A stretch of 64,000 nucleotides of DNA from Isoetes taiwanensis. Lineage: Eukaryota > Streptophyta > Lycopodiopsida > Isoetales > Isoetaceae. Position numbers and translations under genes: made by a program. The notes beneath the pieces were generated by a model. The model was not told the DNA's origin. It did no database searches and saw only the letters and a list, made by a program, of their open reading frames with translations. The stretch covers positions 16,840,006-16,904,005 of the forward strand of contig JAJEKV010000008.1 of NCBI GenBank assembly GCA_021234155.1, in the 5' to 3' direction. Shown piece by piece: positions 11,451 to 22,279 of the stretch (positions are counted from its first letter, which is position 1; each line of letters begins with the position of its first letter).

Positions 11451-12831
11451 ATGACGTCGATCATTTCAGCTGCGGAGGAGCTAGTTCATAAAGTGATGGG
11501 TGGCTGGGACGCCTCACATGATGCTTTTCATGCTTTCAGAGTGCGTGACCTTGCGCTGGCTATGGCAAAAGAAGAACAAATTCCTTCCCAAAACTTTGAC
11601 ATTGTGAGTCCCGATGTTTGATATGAGGCATTTTGAATCTCGATATGATACCTTTCCTTATCGCAGATAGAGCTTGCATCGCTTTTACATGATATAGGTG
11701 AGTTGGTGCAAACATTTTTTCCTCCTCCTTTTGATCCCATGTAAATGATTCCCCCCTTTTATTCTGGCAGAGGACCACAAATATGATACAAGGTACGTGG
11801 TTGTGTTATTAGTTGAGTAGGTATTTCATTTTTGAAGCATGGACTTAGTATCTCATATGCCTGGATGGATCAACAAAAATTGATAGATAGATATCACATG
11901 TATTTTACCATTATATGGAATTATTATCAGAACGACATTATTGGGCAGCTTGGAACACCATTTTTTATCTTCTTTCCATTGAAAAAGAATGATGAGGATA
12001 GTCCATTACTTATTGTGGATTGTCTTTTGAAGTTCTGAAACTGTTAAGACCTATACTTATGCATCACAAATGTCCTGAATCATAAGAAAAACCAACGGTC
12101 AAGTCTTTCTACATCTATCCAATACAGGAATAAACAGTGCGTTTATCTTTGAAGGATAGAGCAGATGCAAAGGTGGTTGAGAACTTCTTGGAAAGCCATG
12201 GAATCCCTTCAGCAAGGAGACAGGCAATCATGTTTATCATCAACAATATGGGTAAGTTCATGTCAATCGTATGAATTATTTTTCTGCTGCCTTCTCAGTT
12301 TAATACTTTGCCTTGGATTCACAGGATTCAAAGATGAATTAGAGAATTCAATGTCAAATTTGACGCCTGAGTTTGCTGTGGTGCAAGATGCTGACCGTCT
12401 TGATGCATTGGGTGCCATTGGTAAGAGCCAGCTGTTTTAGCAAATGGAATAGATTTCTGATTATGACATAAAGAATTGCAAATATGACATCAATAACAGG
12501 GATTGCTCGATGCTTCACATTTGGTGGTAGCAGAAAACGTGTCTTACATAATCCAGCAATTCAACCATGTCCCAATATAAGCAAGAAGGAATACACAAGG
12601 GATGGTAGAGAGCAGACTACCATAAATCACTTTCACGAGAAATTGTTGAAGCTAAAGGTTATTATGAAGACTAAGGTATGATCCTGTTGTGGAATGATAT
12701 TCTGGGTGCTTTGTTTCTCATTTTCAATGCTTGGTTTGTTTCAGGCTGGTAAAATCAGGGCCGAGAGAAGACATGCGTTTATGGAAGAGTATCTTAAAGA
12801 ATTTTATGCTGAATGGACTGGGGTCATATGA
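11451..12831 (+). CDS. HD-domain metal-dependent phosphohydrolase, seven exons
   Basis: Exons 11451-11603, 11667-11697, 11771-11792, 12160-12251, 12325-12420, 12500-12675 and 12745-12831 join in frame to 218 residues. All introns are GT-AG. The HD superfamily metal ligands are visible: H27 (SHDAFHAFRV), H59-D60 (LASLLHDIED) and D123 (VVQDADRLDALGAIG), followed by the conserved GIARCFTFGGSR block and a charged C-terminal helix ending KEFYAEWTGVI. The family resembles bacterial YedJ-type phosphohydrolases and is present in plants; the substrate is unknown, probably a phosphate ester or nucleotide. No targeting peptide is obvious. The weakest boundary is the exon 4 acceptor: the in-frame choice (gatag|agcag, 12160) has a poor pyrimidine tract, while the cag at 12136 would shift the frame. 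Length and continuity suggest a working gene. Confidence 0.87.
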
Positions 12832-14230
12832 CGTCAAAGAGTTTTGACACACTGCATGGACGTTATCTCGAGTTATTTCCAATTTTCAAGTTGATATAGG
12901 TATCCATAATATTCACCAGAGATATTTGAATTGATTTGGACGGGAGGGAGGGATGCTTTGGATACTTATTTCCACATTTGGAGCTGAAGCTCTTCGACAA
13001 TGGATTTGTAGAGCAAGGCATGTTGTAATTGCGATTAGAAGGGACAAAGCTAGCTAAATGGAAATAAAATTATAGCCATATGAAAGGATCATAGCCAAAT
13101 TGAGAATCGAGTTCAAACCCAATTATATTACGTCATTTTAAGATAAAATGAGGAAGAAATTTATTGATCTTGTTTAAGGGAAATTCCTGTAAATGGAATT
13201 GTTGATGTGTTCTGTGGTGGCCTATTGTGGTGATAAAGGAGCTTGATATTTTAGTCCAAAATTTGTAGCTGTAGTAACTTATATTATGCAACATTATTTC
13301 CAATAAATCTGCAGTTTTATTTTCTTCAATATTTATTTGGGCTTCAATTTCTCCTCATGGACAAAGCATTGGGAAATGATATGCCCGACGATAATTTTGA
13401 GTCGCATTTTAGAGGTTAAATATGCCTTGCTAATGACAACAATTGTCCATTGTCCATGTCTATGCTTAAGATTGTTGAATCATTCTACTAGAAAGGGTTG
13501 GTTTGTTTTGATTTTATTCGAGGCGGCATTCTAATTGATCTTGAACTTGGAATTTGTGAAAATTTAAAATTAGAATAAGAGGAGAATGTTTATTACTTGA
13601 GCTCAAAATTGCATTTCGATGGAATCAAACGTAGGCGTACTTTTGTGAGTTGTTGAGCTGTTTGGGAGCTTGGGGTCCAGATGCCAAAAATATGTCGTTT
13701 GAAACTTTAAGATGGTTTAATTGCTTATGGGTTGAGAAGATGGGATGTTACTTTTATTATAGAAAGATCTAGCGAAGCTGTAATAAAAAAACACGTTTGG
13801 AATGCATGACAGGAGTTTGTTGTCAGGATGAATAGTTGTTGAGCTTGTAGTATCGTATTCAGTTTTGGCCTCAGAAGTTCATGATTCCTATGCTGCTGTA
13901 GCTTTTTACTCAACACATTGCAACATGGCCTTCCCAGATCTTGAAAATGTATAGAGATCTGCCAAAACGAACGTCAAGGAAACAAGCTTCAAAAGCCATA
14001 TTGTCCCTAAATACTTACAGAATCTGATGCTTCTTCTAAAGACCTTTGCAGCTCCAATACGCCAAACTGCTGAGCATGCGAGATACTTGATACAGCAATT
14101 CAATGAAAAAAGGAGAACCTTACTTATTAGTGTTGGCTAGCAGATGACTTTGGTTCAGCCATTTGAAACTAGACTGTGGGATGTACTCCTGTTCAAAGAA
14201 TGAAAATAATATTGTACTTTAGCCGATTAA
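12832..14230. other. 3' flank of the HD gene; no other gene
   Basis: AT-rich sequence that should hold the 3'UTR and polyadenylation signals of the HD gene. Short open frames (13337-13534 plus, 13725-14103 minus) have no recognisable domain. Confidence 0.35.
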
Positions 14231-14375
14231 CTATAACTTGCAACAACTGACTGAGTTAAGAGACCACATTACCTTTGATATCCTCTTCCTTGTTTTCTGC
14301 TCATAGCTCTCGAATCTAAAGCAGTCTTGCTTGTGAATCCTCTGAAGGACATGAACTTTATAAACTTTGCTTGTA

Positions 14376-16325
14376 TCATGAACCTTCAGCATATATATTT
14401 GACAATAATATATATGGAGAAGCATCTCCTGGATCCAAAAGAAATGCAGACTTTGCAGCTAATTTCCCTCGTTTAGAATCAGCATAAGTTCTGCAGGAGC
14501 CTAGCAAAGCTGTCCATGCAGAGACATCTGCCTGGAAAGGCAAACCTTTCAGCAAGCATTCCGCATCATCTAACAACCCCGCTCGTGCAAGAACATCAAC
14601 TAGACACCCATGCTGCTCAACTGTTGGGCTGATTGCGTAGTCTTTACTCATAGAAACAAAATAATGAAAGGCCTCATCTACAAGACCACTACAACAACAT
14701 GCTAGAAGAATGCTGCTCAAAGTAACACAATCTGGATTAATGCCCTCCAGTTTCATGTGCTGAAATCTCTGCAGTGCTTGTTTTCCATGTCCATGACGGG
14801 CATAAGCCATAATTAGAGCAGTCCACGATATCTCATCATGACATGTCATTTTCTCAAATATTGTTAACGCTTCATCTAAAACCCCACAACTTGCATACAA
14901 CACTACCAGGGCACTTTGTACAGTAACCTCTGATTCAAACCCAAGATCATTAATGCAAGCATGAATTTTCTTACCTTCAGTTAAGGCTGCTTTCTGGGAA
15001 CATGCATTAAGAATGTTGATAAAAGTGACATTATCTATCTTCACTTTTTCTAATTGCATACATTGAAAAAGCTGAAGGGCTTTGTTCAGATGCCCTTGTT
15101 GGCCATAAGCTGCTATCATTGCATTCCATGTTATAACATCCCGTTGATGCATATTGTCAAACACTTCTAATGCTTCTTTGGCTTTTCCATATTGGGCATA
15201 TGTTGAAATCATTATATTGCAAGACACTGTATTTCGTTGTGGCATGGTGTGAAAGAGTTGGGAGGCCTTCTCGAGCTCCCCATGTTTTGCATATGCACTG
15301 AGCATCGCGTTCCACGAGACCACATTCCTTTCAGGCATTTGTTCAAATAATTGGATGGCTTCATCCAATTTATCACAGCTGGAATAGACGCTTATCATGG
15401 CAGTCCTTGAAACTATATTTTGCTCAGGCATAGATTGGAATAATTTTATAGATTCATCGAACTTCCCCTGCTGTGCAAATGCAGTGATTAAGGAGGTCCA
15501 TGTAACAACAGTTCGTTCAGGCATGTTTTGAAAAAGCTCAAAAGCTTCCCCAAGCTTCCCTATTTGTGCATAACCAGCAATCATAATGTTCCATGAGACC
15601 ACATCTCGCTCTGGCATTTGTTTAAAGATTTGAAGTGCTTGCTCAAGGTGCCCACGTTGAGCATAACCTGCTGCCATTGAGTTCCATGAAACCATATCTC
15701 TACAAGGCATTTGCTGAAAGAGATGGAATGCCTCCATTAGATATCCTTGCTTTACATATGCATCAACCATGGCAGTCCATGAAACTACATTGCAACATGA
15801 CATTTTCTGAAAAATCTTGATAGCTTTTTGCAGCTGGCCTCTCTTGGCAAGTGCTGAAATTATGGCAGTTCCTGCAACAGTATCTTCATCAGGCATTTCG
15901 TGATAAAGCTCAAGGGCTTCCTCTAAATGACCACCCTCAAGGTAGATCCCTATCATGATATTCCAGGTGTATGAATTCCTCCTAGGCATCATACTAAATA
16001 CTTCTCTAGCAGAATCTAGAGCTCCACATTTCCCATACATCTGAACTAAAAGGTTGCAAAGAAACACATCATTATTAAGCCCAAGTGACATAATTTCGTT
16101 ATGGATATGCACACCTTTTGACAGGCTTTTCTGCTTACCATATTTTCTTAGAAGAAAAGCAAGACCCTCTTTATCCATATGACTGCCTTGCAAGTGTCTT
16201 TTCAATTTATAAGATGATCTTATAAAAGAGGCAGATGTGTTTACAGCAATCCCTCTCGGGGCCAGATAAGAGCTTTCCATATCAATTGTTTGTAGAGATC
16301 GTTTCCACTTAATTTGCGCCCTCAA
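14376..16325 (-). CDS. PLS-type pentatricopeptide repeat (PPR) protein ending in a truncated E domain
   Basis: A single open frame of 649 codons without introns. After a roughly 50-residue basic, hydroxylated N-terminus (possible organelle targeting) come tandem PPR motifs, mostly the short 31-residue type with MP(E/Q)RNVVSWNAMI-like starts, then L and P motifs (GKKIHACINDLGFES, MKLEGINPDCVTLSSIL). The C-terminus has an E1 block (VEQHGCLVDVLARAGLLDDA, AWTALLGSCRTYADSKRGKL) but stops at YILLSNIYAEGS, before E2 and any DYW deaminase. PPR proteins bind organellar RNA one base per repeat; PLS proteins with E domains usually direct C-to-U editing. Without DYW this one would need a partner deaminase or act in another RNA step. 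The residues after the stop in another frame (VYKVHVLQRIHKQ) weakly recall E2, so the end may be a recent frameshift. Confidence 0.9.
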   Translation of the reverse strand: MRAQIKWKRSLQTIDMESSYLAPRGIAVNTSASFIRSSYKLKRHLQGSHMDKEGLAFLLRKYGKQKSLSKGVHIHNEIMSLGLNNDVFLCNLLVQMYGKCGALDSAREVFSMMPRRNSYTWNIMIGIYLEGGHLEEALELYHEMPDEDTVAGTAIISALAKRGQLQKAIKIFQKMSCCNVVSWTAMVDAYVKQGYLMEAFHLFQQMPCRDMVSWNSMAAGYAQRGHLEQALQIFKQMPERDVVSWNIMIAGYAQIGKLGEAFELFQNMPERTVVTWTSLITAFAQQGKFDESIKLFQSMPEQNIVSRTAMISVYSSCDKLDEAIQLFEQMPERNVVSWNAMLSAYAKHGELEKASQLFHTMPQRNTVSCNIMISTYAQYGKAKEALEVFDNMHQRDVITWNAMIAAYGQQGHLNKALQLFQCMQLEKVKIDNVTFINILNACSQKAALTEGKKIHACINDLGFESEVTVQSALVVLYASCGVLDEALTIFEKMTCHDEISWTALIMAYARHGHGKQALQRFQHMKLEGINPDCVTLSSILLACCCSGLVDEAFHYFVSMSKDYAISPTVEQHGCLVDVLARAGLLDDAECLLKGLPFQADVSAWTALLGSCRTYADSKRGKLAAKSAFLLDPGDASPYILLSNIYAEGS

Positions 16326-16329
16326 CTTC

Positions 16330-17140
16330 TGAGAGACGTAGCTTGAATTCTAATAAAGGAATTTGAAAAATTGACACCCGGTACCCAGACATCATAACGG
16401 CCTCTATCTGAAGTTTTAGATGCCAACAGCATAATAAAGCGGATGAAGGTCCTTTCATCAGCCCAAATGAACTCTGAGAATTCAAAACCATTCTCTGATC
16501 TAGAAAGTGAAGACATTTATGAAGACATTTAAAAAGGGACTCACTTTGCTTGCGGGATCGCCGTTCTTGTCAGATAAGTTCTCCCTAATTGCATTGACAT
16601 CTAGCCTATTACATAACTTCTTATGGGAAATTTTTTTTCCCTTTCCTTATTCAAAAGTATATAAAGATTAGGGGAAAACTCCCTTATGTATGGGGTAAAA
16701 TTCGCCACCTGGCGGTTCCTCAGTACCCGGTGGCGAATTTTACCCAACCCGGCCTTCTCCACCTTAAAATTACCATCCCTGGGGTATAAAGATTTTTTTA
16801 TTTTTTTTGTGTCATGCTATCTCAAAGCTTAGGCTATCCACGTGTCGTGAAAATTGACATGGACTCATCCAAAACCATTGGATCTTGATCTACGAAATTG
16901 TAGGGCTGGGAAAATTAGCTGCGAACCTTTGCCTCGCTCGTAAGTAACCCAGCCCTGCAATGCCCGTGAGTATCCCACCCCTACAACACGTTCTTGTGCC
17001 ATTTCCATTCTCATTTTGTTTAGCTTTACAATATCGTCGAAATAGCCATAGCCAGAAGCTTGGTCTCGCCTCCGTGGCCCAATAGCTCCCCTTCTTGCTA
17101 CACTTCAACCCCTTCAACGTAAACGCTTGCCTGTAAGCCG
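16330..17140. other. 5' flank of PPR gene; contains a perfect hairpin
   Basis: Holds the presumed promoter of the minus-strand PPR gene and the upstream region of the plus-strand GINT1-like pseudogene. Apart from the 17-bp inverted repeat listed separately, no gene is recognised. Confidence 0.35.
16693..16745. repeat. Perfect 17-bp inverted repeat with 19-nt loop
   Basis: gggtaaaattcgccacc at 16693-16709 is the exact reverse complement of ggtggcgaattttaccc at 16729-16745. It lies about 370 bp upstream of the PPR start codon. It could be the end of a fold-back element or a structured transcript. Confidence 0.85.
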
Positions 17141-17146
17141 CTGGCT

Positions 17147-18905
17147 ATGGCGAACAAACCTTCACCCTCGTTCCTTCTGTCGCCGATCCTTCTTTCCCTC
17201 CTTTTAATTTTTATCCTTTGGTTTTTATACACATCATCAGTTCCGGTACCACTTGATCATTCACCACTGGCCTTTTTCCTTTTTATCCTTCTTTTCTGGT
17301 TCCAGAATGTGTGGGAGGCTTTTCCCTTGCAATCGTCCAAGAGTTTTTATAAAGGAAATGGGCTTCAAAAGCACTGGGGTTGGATCGATTTTACCAGTGC
17401 ATCTAAAGAAGTAAATAGCATCAGATGTAGATGCAAGTGAGAATCATTGGGATTGTGTTCTAGGTGCCATGAAAAGCTCAGACCTGGAACCTGCATTTTG
17501 TCTTCTGCATTTATAATTTTTCTGTGCTCTTTTGCATTCTGTGCCAGTGTTGCTATGATCTTCGCATGGCTTACTGTTTCGCCTTATCAGTTTCAGAACT
17601 GGGGATCACTGGCTGGGGCTGGCTGCCGGCCCGATGATGAGGATGCTTGGTCGATTGGCCTTTTTCAAGGCAACACACCGTTCTCTTTGCAGGCGATTGA
17701 GAAGGTAATGCTTTTTCTCACTAGTTAAGTTTATTGAGGTAAATTCCATTCTAGAAATGGGAAGCTTATAAGATTACTTGAGTGAGGAATCACGTGGTTC
17801 TTAATTCACTTGTATACTGTTAATTTCTTTTTCTATTACAGGCAAATATGCAGTGTTGCATCTGCCTGGCCTGTTGCAAACCCTGTGTTAAGTTGTGCCT
17901 CTGTATCTGGTAGTAGCCATGCTAGCAACCATTTTTATATGATAAGGTATATACTTAATAGGCTGCTTACAATTAGTAGGATAATAGTAGGCCCAACCAC
18001 TATGGGTTCAATTAAACATTAAATATTTGATCTTCTATTTGAGGACTTTTTTATTTTCCAGAATTTTCTTTGCTGGAAATTCTTTTTTTTTTTTTTTTTT
18101 TTTGAAGGACGAAAGCCAAGAAGTTTATTAATAAGAGAAAAAGTACAAAATTTACATGCCTCATCTAACTGTGTAAGCACACAGAGATGCCACAGGAGCA
18201 CGAGCTTGGAGCACAATGTACTTACTCCAGAATAGGAGACTAATGATAAGAATCAATTCAAGATATCAATCCGTGACACGTTCTACCGGTTCCGAAGTCA
18301 AGGGAAGAACACTCGTAGGGTCGCCAATATCTTTTTTAAGGCCCTTTGAATAATAAAGTGTGTGCGGATGAATAAATGCCCCGAAAGATGTGGAAATCTG
18401 GGCGACGCCCCATATCGACCATAGGAGCCAACCGGAACCAAGATGAAATGCCCTTTGTTTAGGTGGAGGCCATGCATTGGGATAGGACGCCAAAAGGATG
18501 CATCGCCGATCCAATGTAATTGTTAAACAAACCTTGTAGCCAGGACCACGCTGGTTGAACCTCAGGACAATCAAAGAGACAATGCTCAAGAGTCTCAACA
18601 TCCGAGAGGCAGAGCGGGCATACTGCAGATATGCGAGGATCATAGCGATGTCGAAAATTCTTTGTTCGTAACTTTTTGACATGTTCCTGCTGGTGTTAAA
18701 TTTCTACGTTCCTTGACAATGCAAGGTGATATTGCGGTTGCAGAGAGTGCTGATGGTGGTGCCACATGGAAGAATCTGGGAATTGCATTGGATGAAGAAT
18801 GACATTTATCATATCCATTTGTCTTTGATAACAACGGGCTGTTAAGCCTTGTCAATTTCATCTACACATGGAATGATGAGTGGATTTCTGTTAAGAAGGT
18901 TCGTT
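17147..18905 (+). pseudogene. GINT1-like (glucosamine inositolphosphorylceramide transferase) pseudogene
   Basis: Conserved blocks of the N-terminal part of plant GINT1, a Golgi GIPC sphingolipid glycosyltransferase, appear in order: a membrane segment then GCRPDDEDAWSIGLF and NTPFSLQAIEK (to 17704, donor gtaatg); after an acceptor at about 17841, SAWPVANPVLSCASVSGS; and at about 18712-18850, MQGDIAVAESADGGATW, LGIALDEE and HLSYPFVFDNNG. Defects: an in-frame TGA at 17438-17440, a frameshift at the start of the second exon, a LINE insertion at 18075-18663, and a stop (tga, near 18799) where the family has Trp in LDEEWHLSYPF. The C-terminal GT64 domain is absent. An intron is retained, so this is a truncated gene copy, not a processed one. 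Whether the first 97 codons belong to the family is uncertain. Confidence 0.75.
18075..18663 (-). mobile_element. Short 5'-truncated L1-type LINE inside the GINT1-like pseudogene
   Basis: T tract at 18082-18103 (poly(A) on the minus strand). Minus-strand translation near 18650-18540 gives RYDPRISAVCPLCLSDVETL followed by EHCLFDCPEVQPAWSW, the zf-RVT finger of an L1 element. Flanking repeats ggaaattcttt (18075-18085) and gaaaattcttt (18653-18663) match at 10 of 11 positions and look like the target-site duplication. Only the finger and tail were inserted. Confidence 0.85.
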
Positions 18906-19249
18906 GTTGGTAACGAACCTTTTCAGAGAAGTTACCCATTGTTATTGTAGCTGAAATATGTTTCTAACTGGCCAGTTCCTTTTTACACATGTAGTGCAAT
19001 ACCAATGGTTCTCATAACCATACTATCATTCGCCTTAGAGTTCTTTATATTAAAGGAGGTGAGGTGTCACCCTTATTTAATGAAAAGGGAATGAGGTGGC
19101 ACCCCATTAATTATGAAGCTTTTATGGAAGCTTCCTTCTTTTGTGTTGCCTTCAAACGACAAGATCTCGGTTCAAAGTGGGACCCACACCTTTGGATATC
19201 TCTCATCGAACGCTTTTCAATGAGTGGTGGTTTGGCATCATTCCGTGCA

Positions 19250-20395
19250 ACCTCGGATAATCTAAGGGAATCTTTATAGAACCTAAGGGAATCTAAGAGA
19301 ACCTATGTAGAAACTTGGGGAACTTAGAGGAATCTTGGGATAATATTTGGGATCAAGGAAATCTCACGAGAATCTTAAGGAATCTATAGGAATCTCAAAA
19401 GAATCTAGGGGAATCTAAGAGAATCTTCAAAAAATGCTTAAGAATCTAGGGGAATCTTGATGGAATCTTTGAGAATCTAAGGGAATCTTCATAGAATTTA
19501 AGGGAATCTAGGAGAATCTACATAGAATCTTGGGGAATCTAAACGGGTCTTCAAATAATCCTTGAAAATCTAGGGAAGTCTTTGTATAGAACCTTAAGAA
19601 TCTAGGGGGATCTTTGTGGAATCTTAGGGAATCAAGGGAATCTCAAGAGAATCTTCATGAATCTAAAGGAATCTAAAGGAATCTTGGGATAAGCTTTGGA
19701 AATCGAGGAAATATAAAGAGAATCTTAAGGAATCTATAGGAATATCAAAAGAACATAGGGGAATCTAAGAGAATCTTCAAAAAATGTTTGAGAATCTAGC
19801 AGAATCTTGATGGAATCTTAGAGAATCTAGTGGAATCTTCATAGGATCTAAGGGAATCTAGAAGAATCTACATAGAATCTTGGGGAACCTAAAGGAATCT
19901 TTAGGTAATCTTTGAAAATCTAGGGGAATCTTTGTAAAAACCTTAAGAATCTGAGGATCTTTGTGGAATCTTAGGGAATCTAGGGGGAGTCCAAGATCTA
20001 GGGAAATCTTTGACTCTAGGTGTGGTCTACAGGGGAATCTGCAGAGAATCTAAGGGAATCTCCATGAAATCTTGGGGAATCTAGAGGAATATTAGGATAA
20101 TCTTTGGAAATCTAGGGGAATCTCAAAAGAATCCTTAAGAATCTAAAGGAATCTTAGGGAATCTTCACAAAATCTTTGAGTATCTAGAGAATCTTGATGG
20201 GATTTTGGAGAATCTCTATAGAATCTTCATTGCATGACTTTAAGTTTGACTTCTAGTCGAATTTGTACAATCCCTCCAAGAATCATCAATGGATCTTGGG
20301 GAATATAAGTGAACATTGATGGAATCTCATAGAATCTAGGGAAATCTTTCTAGAGTCTTAGAGAATCTAGGAGAATCTTAATAGAATCTTTGTTG
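19250..20395. repeat. Degenerate GAATCT satellite, about 1.15 kb, with about 350-bp higher-order period
   Basis: Nearly every 10-14 bases a gaatct core recurs (gggaatctaa, agaatcttca, ggaatcttgg). A larger unit is visible: gaatctaagagaatcttcaa begins at 19411 and again at 19761 (350 bp apart), and a diverged third counterpart lies near 20150. The array stops abruptly at the start of the 20.4-22.3 kb duplication. No coding function is apparent. Confidence 0.92.
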
Positions 20396-20396
20396 G

Positions 20397-20783
20397 ATGG
20401 CACTGCATTTTGCACGAGGCGGGCAGGAAAGATTAAAGGATTCGACTCTGCTGCAATATACTTCAAGATTCAGGAATGGAGAGATTATCGTCTTCAACAA
20501 ACTTTCAGTCCAAAAGGGGCGGAGTTTGTGTATTACATTTTTTGCATTATGCATGTTCGGCAAGCATTCCCGTTTGGCATCTAATACTGAAAGGGTCATA
20601 GCAATTCGGAGGGATGTTGTTGATGACCAAGCTGGTCTGCGTGCGAGTAATATGTTAAATTTCTTAGCAGTCAGCTTGAATCATCCGAGGTTGGAAGCTG
20701 GGCTCAATAACATGGGGGTGATTCCCATGCTAGATCAGTTCGGAAGGGGATTGAAAGAGCAGGAAATTGACGATGAAGGTTGA
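20397..20783 (+). pseudogene. C-terminal fragment of the duplicated unrecognised gene
   Basis: Matches the last 110 or so codons of the ORF at 57181-57783 (SRFRNGEIIVFNK, LCMFGKHSRLASNTER, DQAGLRASNMLNFLA, LDQFGRGLKEQEIDDEG). The 5' three quarters of the gene is missing, replaced by satellite. A local frame disturbance occurs around NKLSVQKGRSLCITFFALC, where copy 2 reads a different frame. This copy keeps the correct C-terminus, which copy 2 has lost to a one-base deletion. Confidence 0.7.
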
Positions 20784-21015
20784 AAACTTGTAAGTTATGT
20801 AGCAATAAAATTACGTTATGTATCAATAAAATTACGTTATGTATCATTGAAATTATTTATACGAGAAATTTTATTTGTATTTTATCTAGTAAAAATGAAA
20901 AATTAACGGAAAAAACAAAATTCATTTCTTCACATGATGCGAGACGTGACGGTCCATCTGCCTGACCAACGGCGTTCTTCGCACCGTGTGACACAAGCTA
21001 CTACGAAATTTCTCT

Positions 21016-21023
21016 TATAAATA
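21016..21023 (+). promoter_or_regulatory. TATA box (tataaata) of the coiled-coil ORF, copy 1
   Basis: tataaata lies 90 bp before the ATG at 21113 and is preserved at the same position in copy 2. The leader between them is pyrimidine-rich (cttccgcttccgctcctc), typical of plant 5'UTRs. Confidence 0.6.
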
Positions 21024-21112
21024 AGAATCATGTAGCACTTCCGCTTCCGCTCCTCTTCCGATCTTTCACTTCTGCCCTTCCACTTGTGCTCCTCTTCTAC
21101 CTCCTACTCAGG

Positions 21113-21484
21113 ATGGCATCTGCATCTCCATTACCTTCTAGGAACCGGCCAAGCCAGGAAATCCCTCCGGCCCGCCCTAAGCTCCGTGTGGACATCACCA
21201 TTGTCGTGGTAATAAAGAGATTCAAAAAAATTTACGAAGGGAACATCCGTCTGGCAGCTGAGAATATCGAGGCGGCGGACAGATTGTCCTTCACGAGGAG
21301 GCTTCTCCATGAGCGAGACATCGAGCTCGCAGAAACCTTTGCCTTGTACCAAGAGGCAAATCGGTGCAGGGCCGATGCAGTTGAAACTGCCCACAATATT
21401 TCTTTGGCCCTAGAAGAAATGGAAAAGAAGCTCCAAGCTGCGGAGGACGAGAACAACAGCTTTACGCCTCCAGCTAGAGGATGA
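21113..21484 (+). pseudogene. Coiled-coil ORF, copy 1, frameshifted near the end
   Basis: Nearly the same protein as 58142-58525: MASASPLPSRNRP, a basic region, then a long helix (FTRRLLHERDIELAETFALY, LALEEMEKKLQAAEDEN). An extra a at about 21453 (aacaacagc versus aacacagc) shifts the frame so that TALRLQLEDEEDS becomes NSFTPPARG. An in-frame ATG exists upstream at 21086, but only the ATG at 21113 is shared with copy 2. Function unknown. Confidence 0.65.
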
Positions 21485-22129
21485 AGAAGATTCTTAGCCA
21501 ATATTTCAATGTATTTTTTGTATTTCAATGTATTCATCTTGTTTTTGAAAGTTGGTGTCTCGTTTTTTTTCAAAGATCACATGACGCGAAATGCTATGCT
21601 TGCAAATACGTAGCACACAACAAGAGAAGGCTGGGGCCTAAAACGGTAGGCCATATGAAGATGTTGTCCCTGCATGGCCAGGAGCACGCATGTACAAAAC
21701 CGATGCCTTGTAAATACCGCTTACATGCACACACAGAAATACAAGTACGCAATCATATGAAAACCATAGCAAAGTAGCTGTATAATTATATGTTTTGCGT
21801 GACAAATCATTTTTTGTGATATTTCGAATACTTGAAATAAGTTGTGAAGCCAAACCTTTCACTTAGCGTCAGGATGGTTTTTGTGGTCTATTTGGAAGTG
21901 TAGAAGATTGTGTTTTTAAGGGTTTGGATATTCCTCCTATCCTTCAGGATGCACAAGATAGAATTGCTAAGGCCTACCATTGCTCTTCGCATGTTCCCGC
22001 CAAGCGATAGTTGATCTATGAGATTTATTTGAATGTGATCCTATTAAGTGGATCATAATTGTCCTCTAAGATACTAATCCTGCCTGTGCATTTGTATATG
22101 TCTTTTTGCTTGGATTTTCAATAATGTCT

Positions 22130-22245
22130 GGCGTCAAGGGTTTTTTAATCCTAGTAGTAATGGTTGTATTAGACCATTGTATGGGTCCATGGCCTCTTGG
22201 TCTTCGTGGACATTAAAAAATCTATTCTATTCCTTAAACGAAAAA
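22130..22245 (+). mobile_element. LINE 3'-end copy within duplication copy 1
   Basis: Resembles the 3' end of the LINE at 47.6-49.3 kb: gtcaagggttttttaatcc, a gggtcc-atgg block, cttggtcttcgtggac and attaaaaaatctattctatt. The pentamer tail is reduced to about two units. It is carried in both duplication copies, so it predates the duplication. Confidence 0.7.
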
Positions 22246-22279
22246 AGAAAAAAATATAATAAAATCACATGATTTCTAA

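Larger units (their letters stand above)
20412..22275. repeat. Segmental duplication, copy 1 (partner 57443-59373)
   Basis: From gcacgaggcg onward this 1.86-kb block is nearly identical to 57443-59373, including coding pieces, a TATA box, a second ORF and a LINE-like 3' tail. Differences are scattered substitutions and small indels (for example copy 2 has an extra stretch near 58730 and extra ctg repeats near 59000). The left break abuts the GAATCT satellite; the right break is near cacatgat(t/g). Confidence 0.93.

Noticed and set aside
14231-14425. Separate small minus-strand gene after the PPR stop
   Set aside because: It overlaps the PPR end in another frame and at best represents frame-shifted remains of the PPR C-terminus.
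16890-17117. 75-codon minus-strand frame upstream of the GINT1-like pseudogene
   Set aside because: No motif, no splice signals, short; likely chance.
19250-20395. Regularly spaced short repeats that could suggest a CRISPR-like array
   Set aside because: The repeat core is 6 bp, spacing is irregular and the setting is a plant nuclear genome; it is a satellite.
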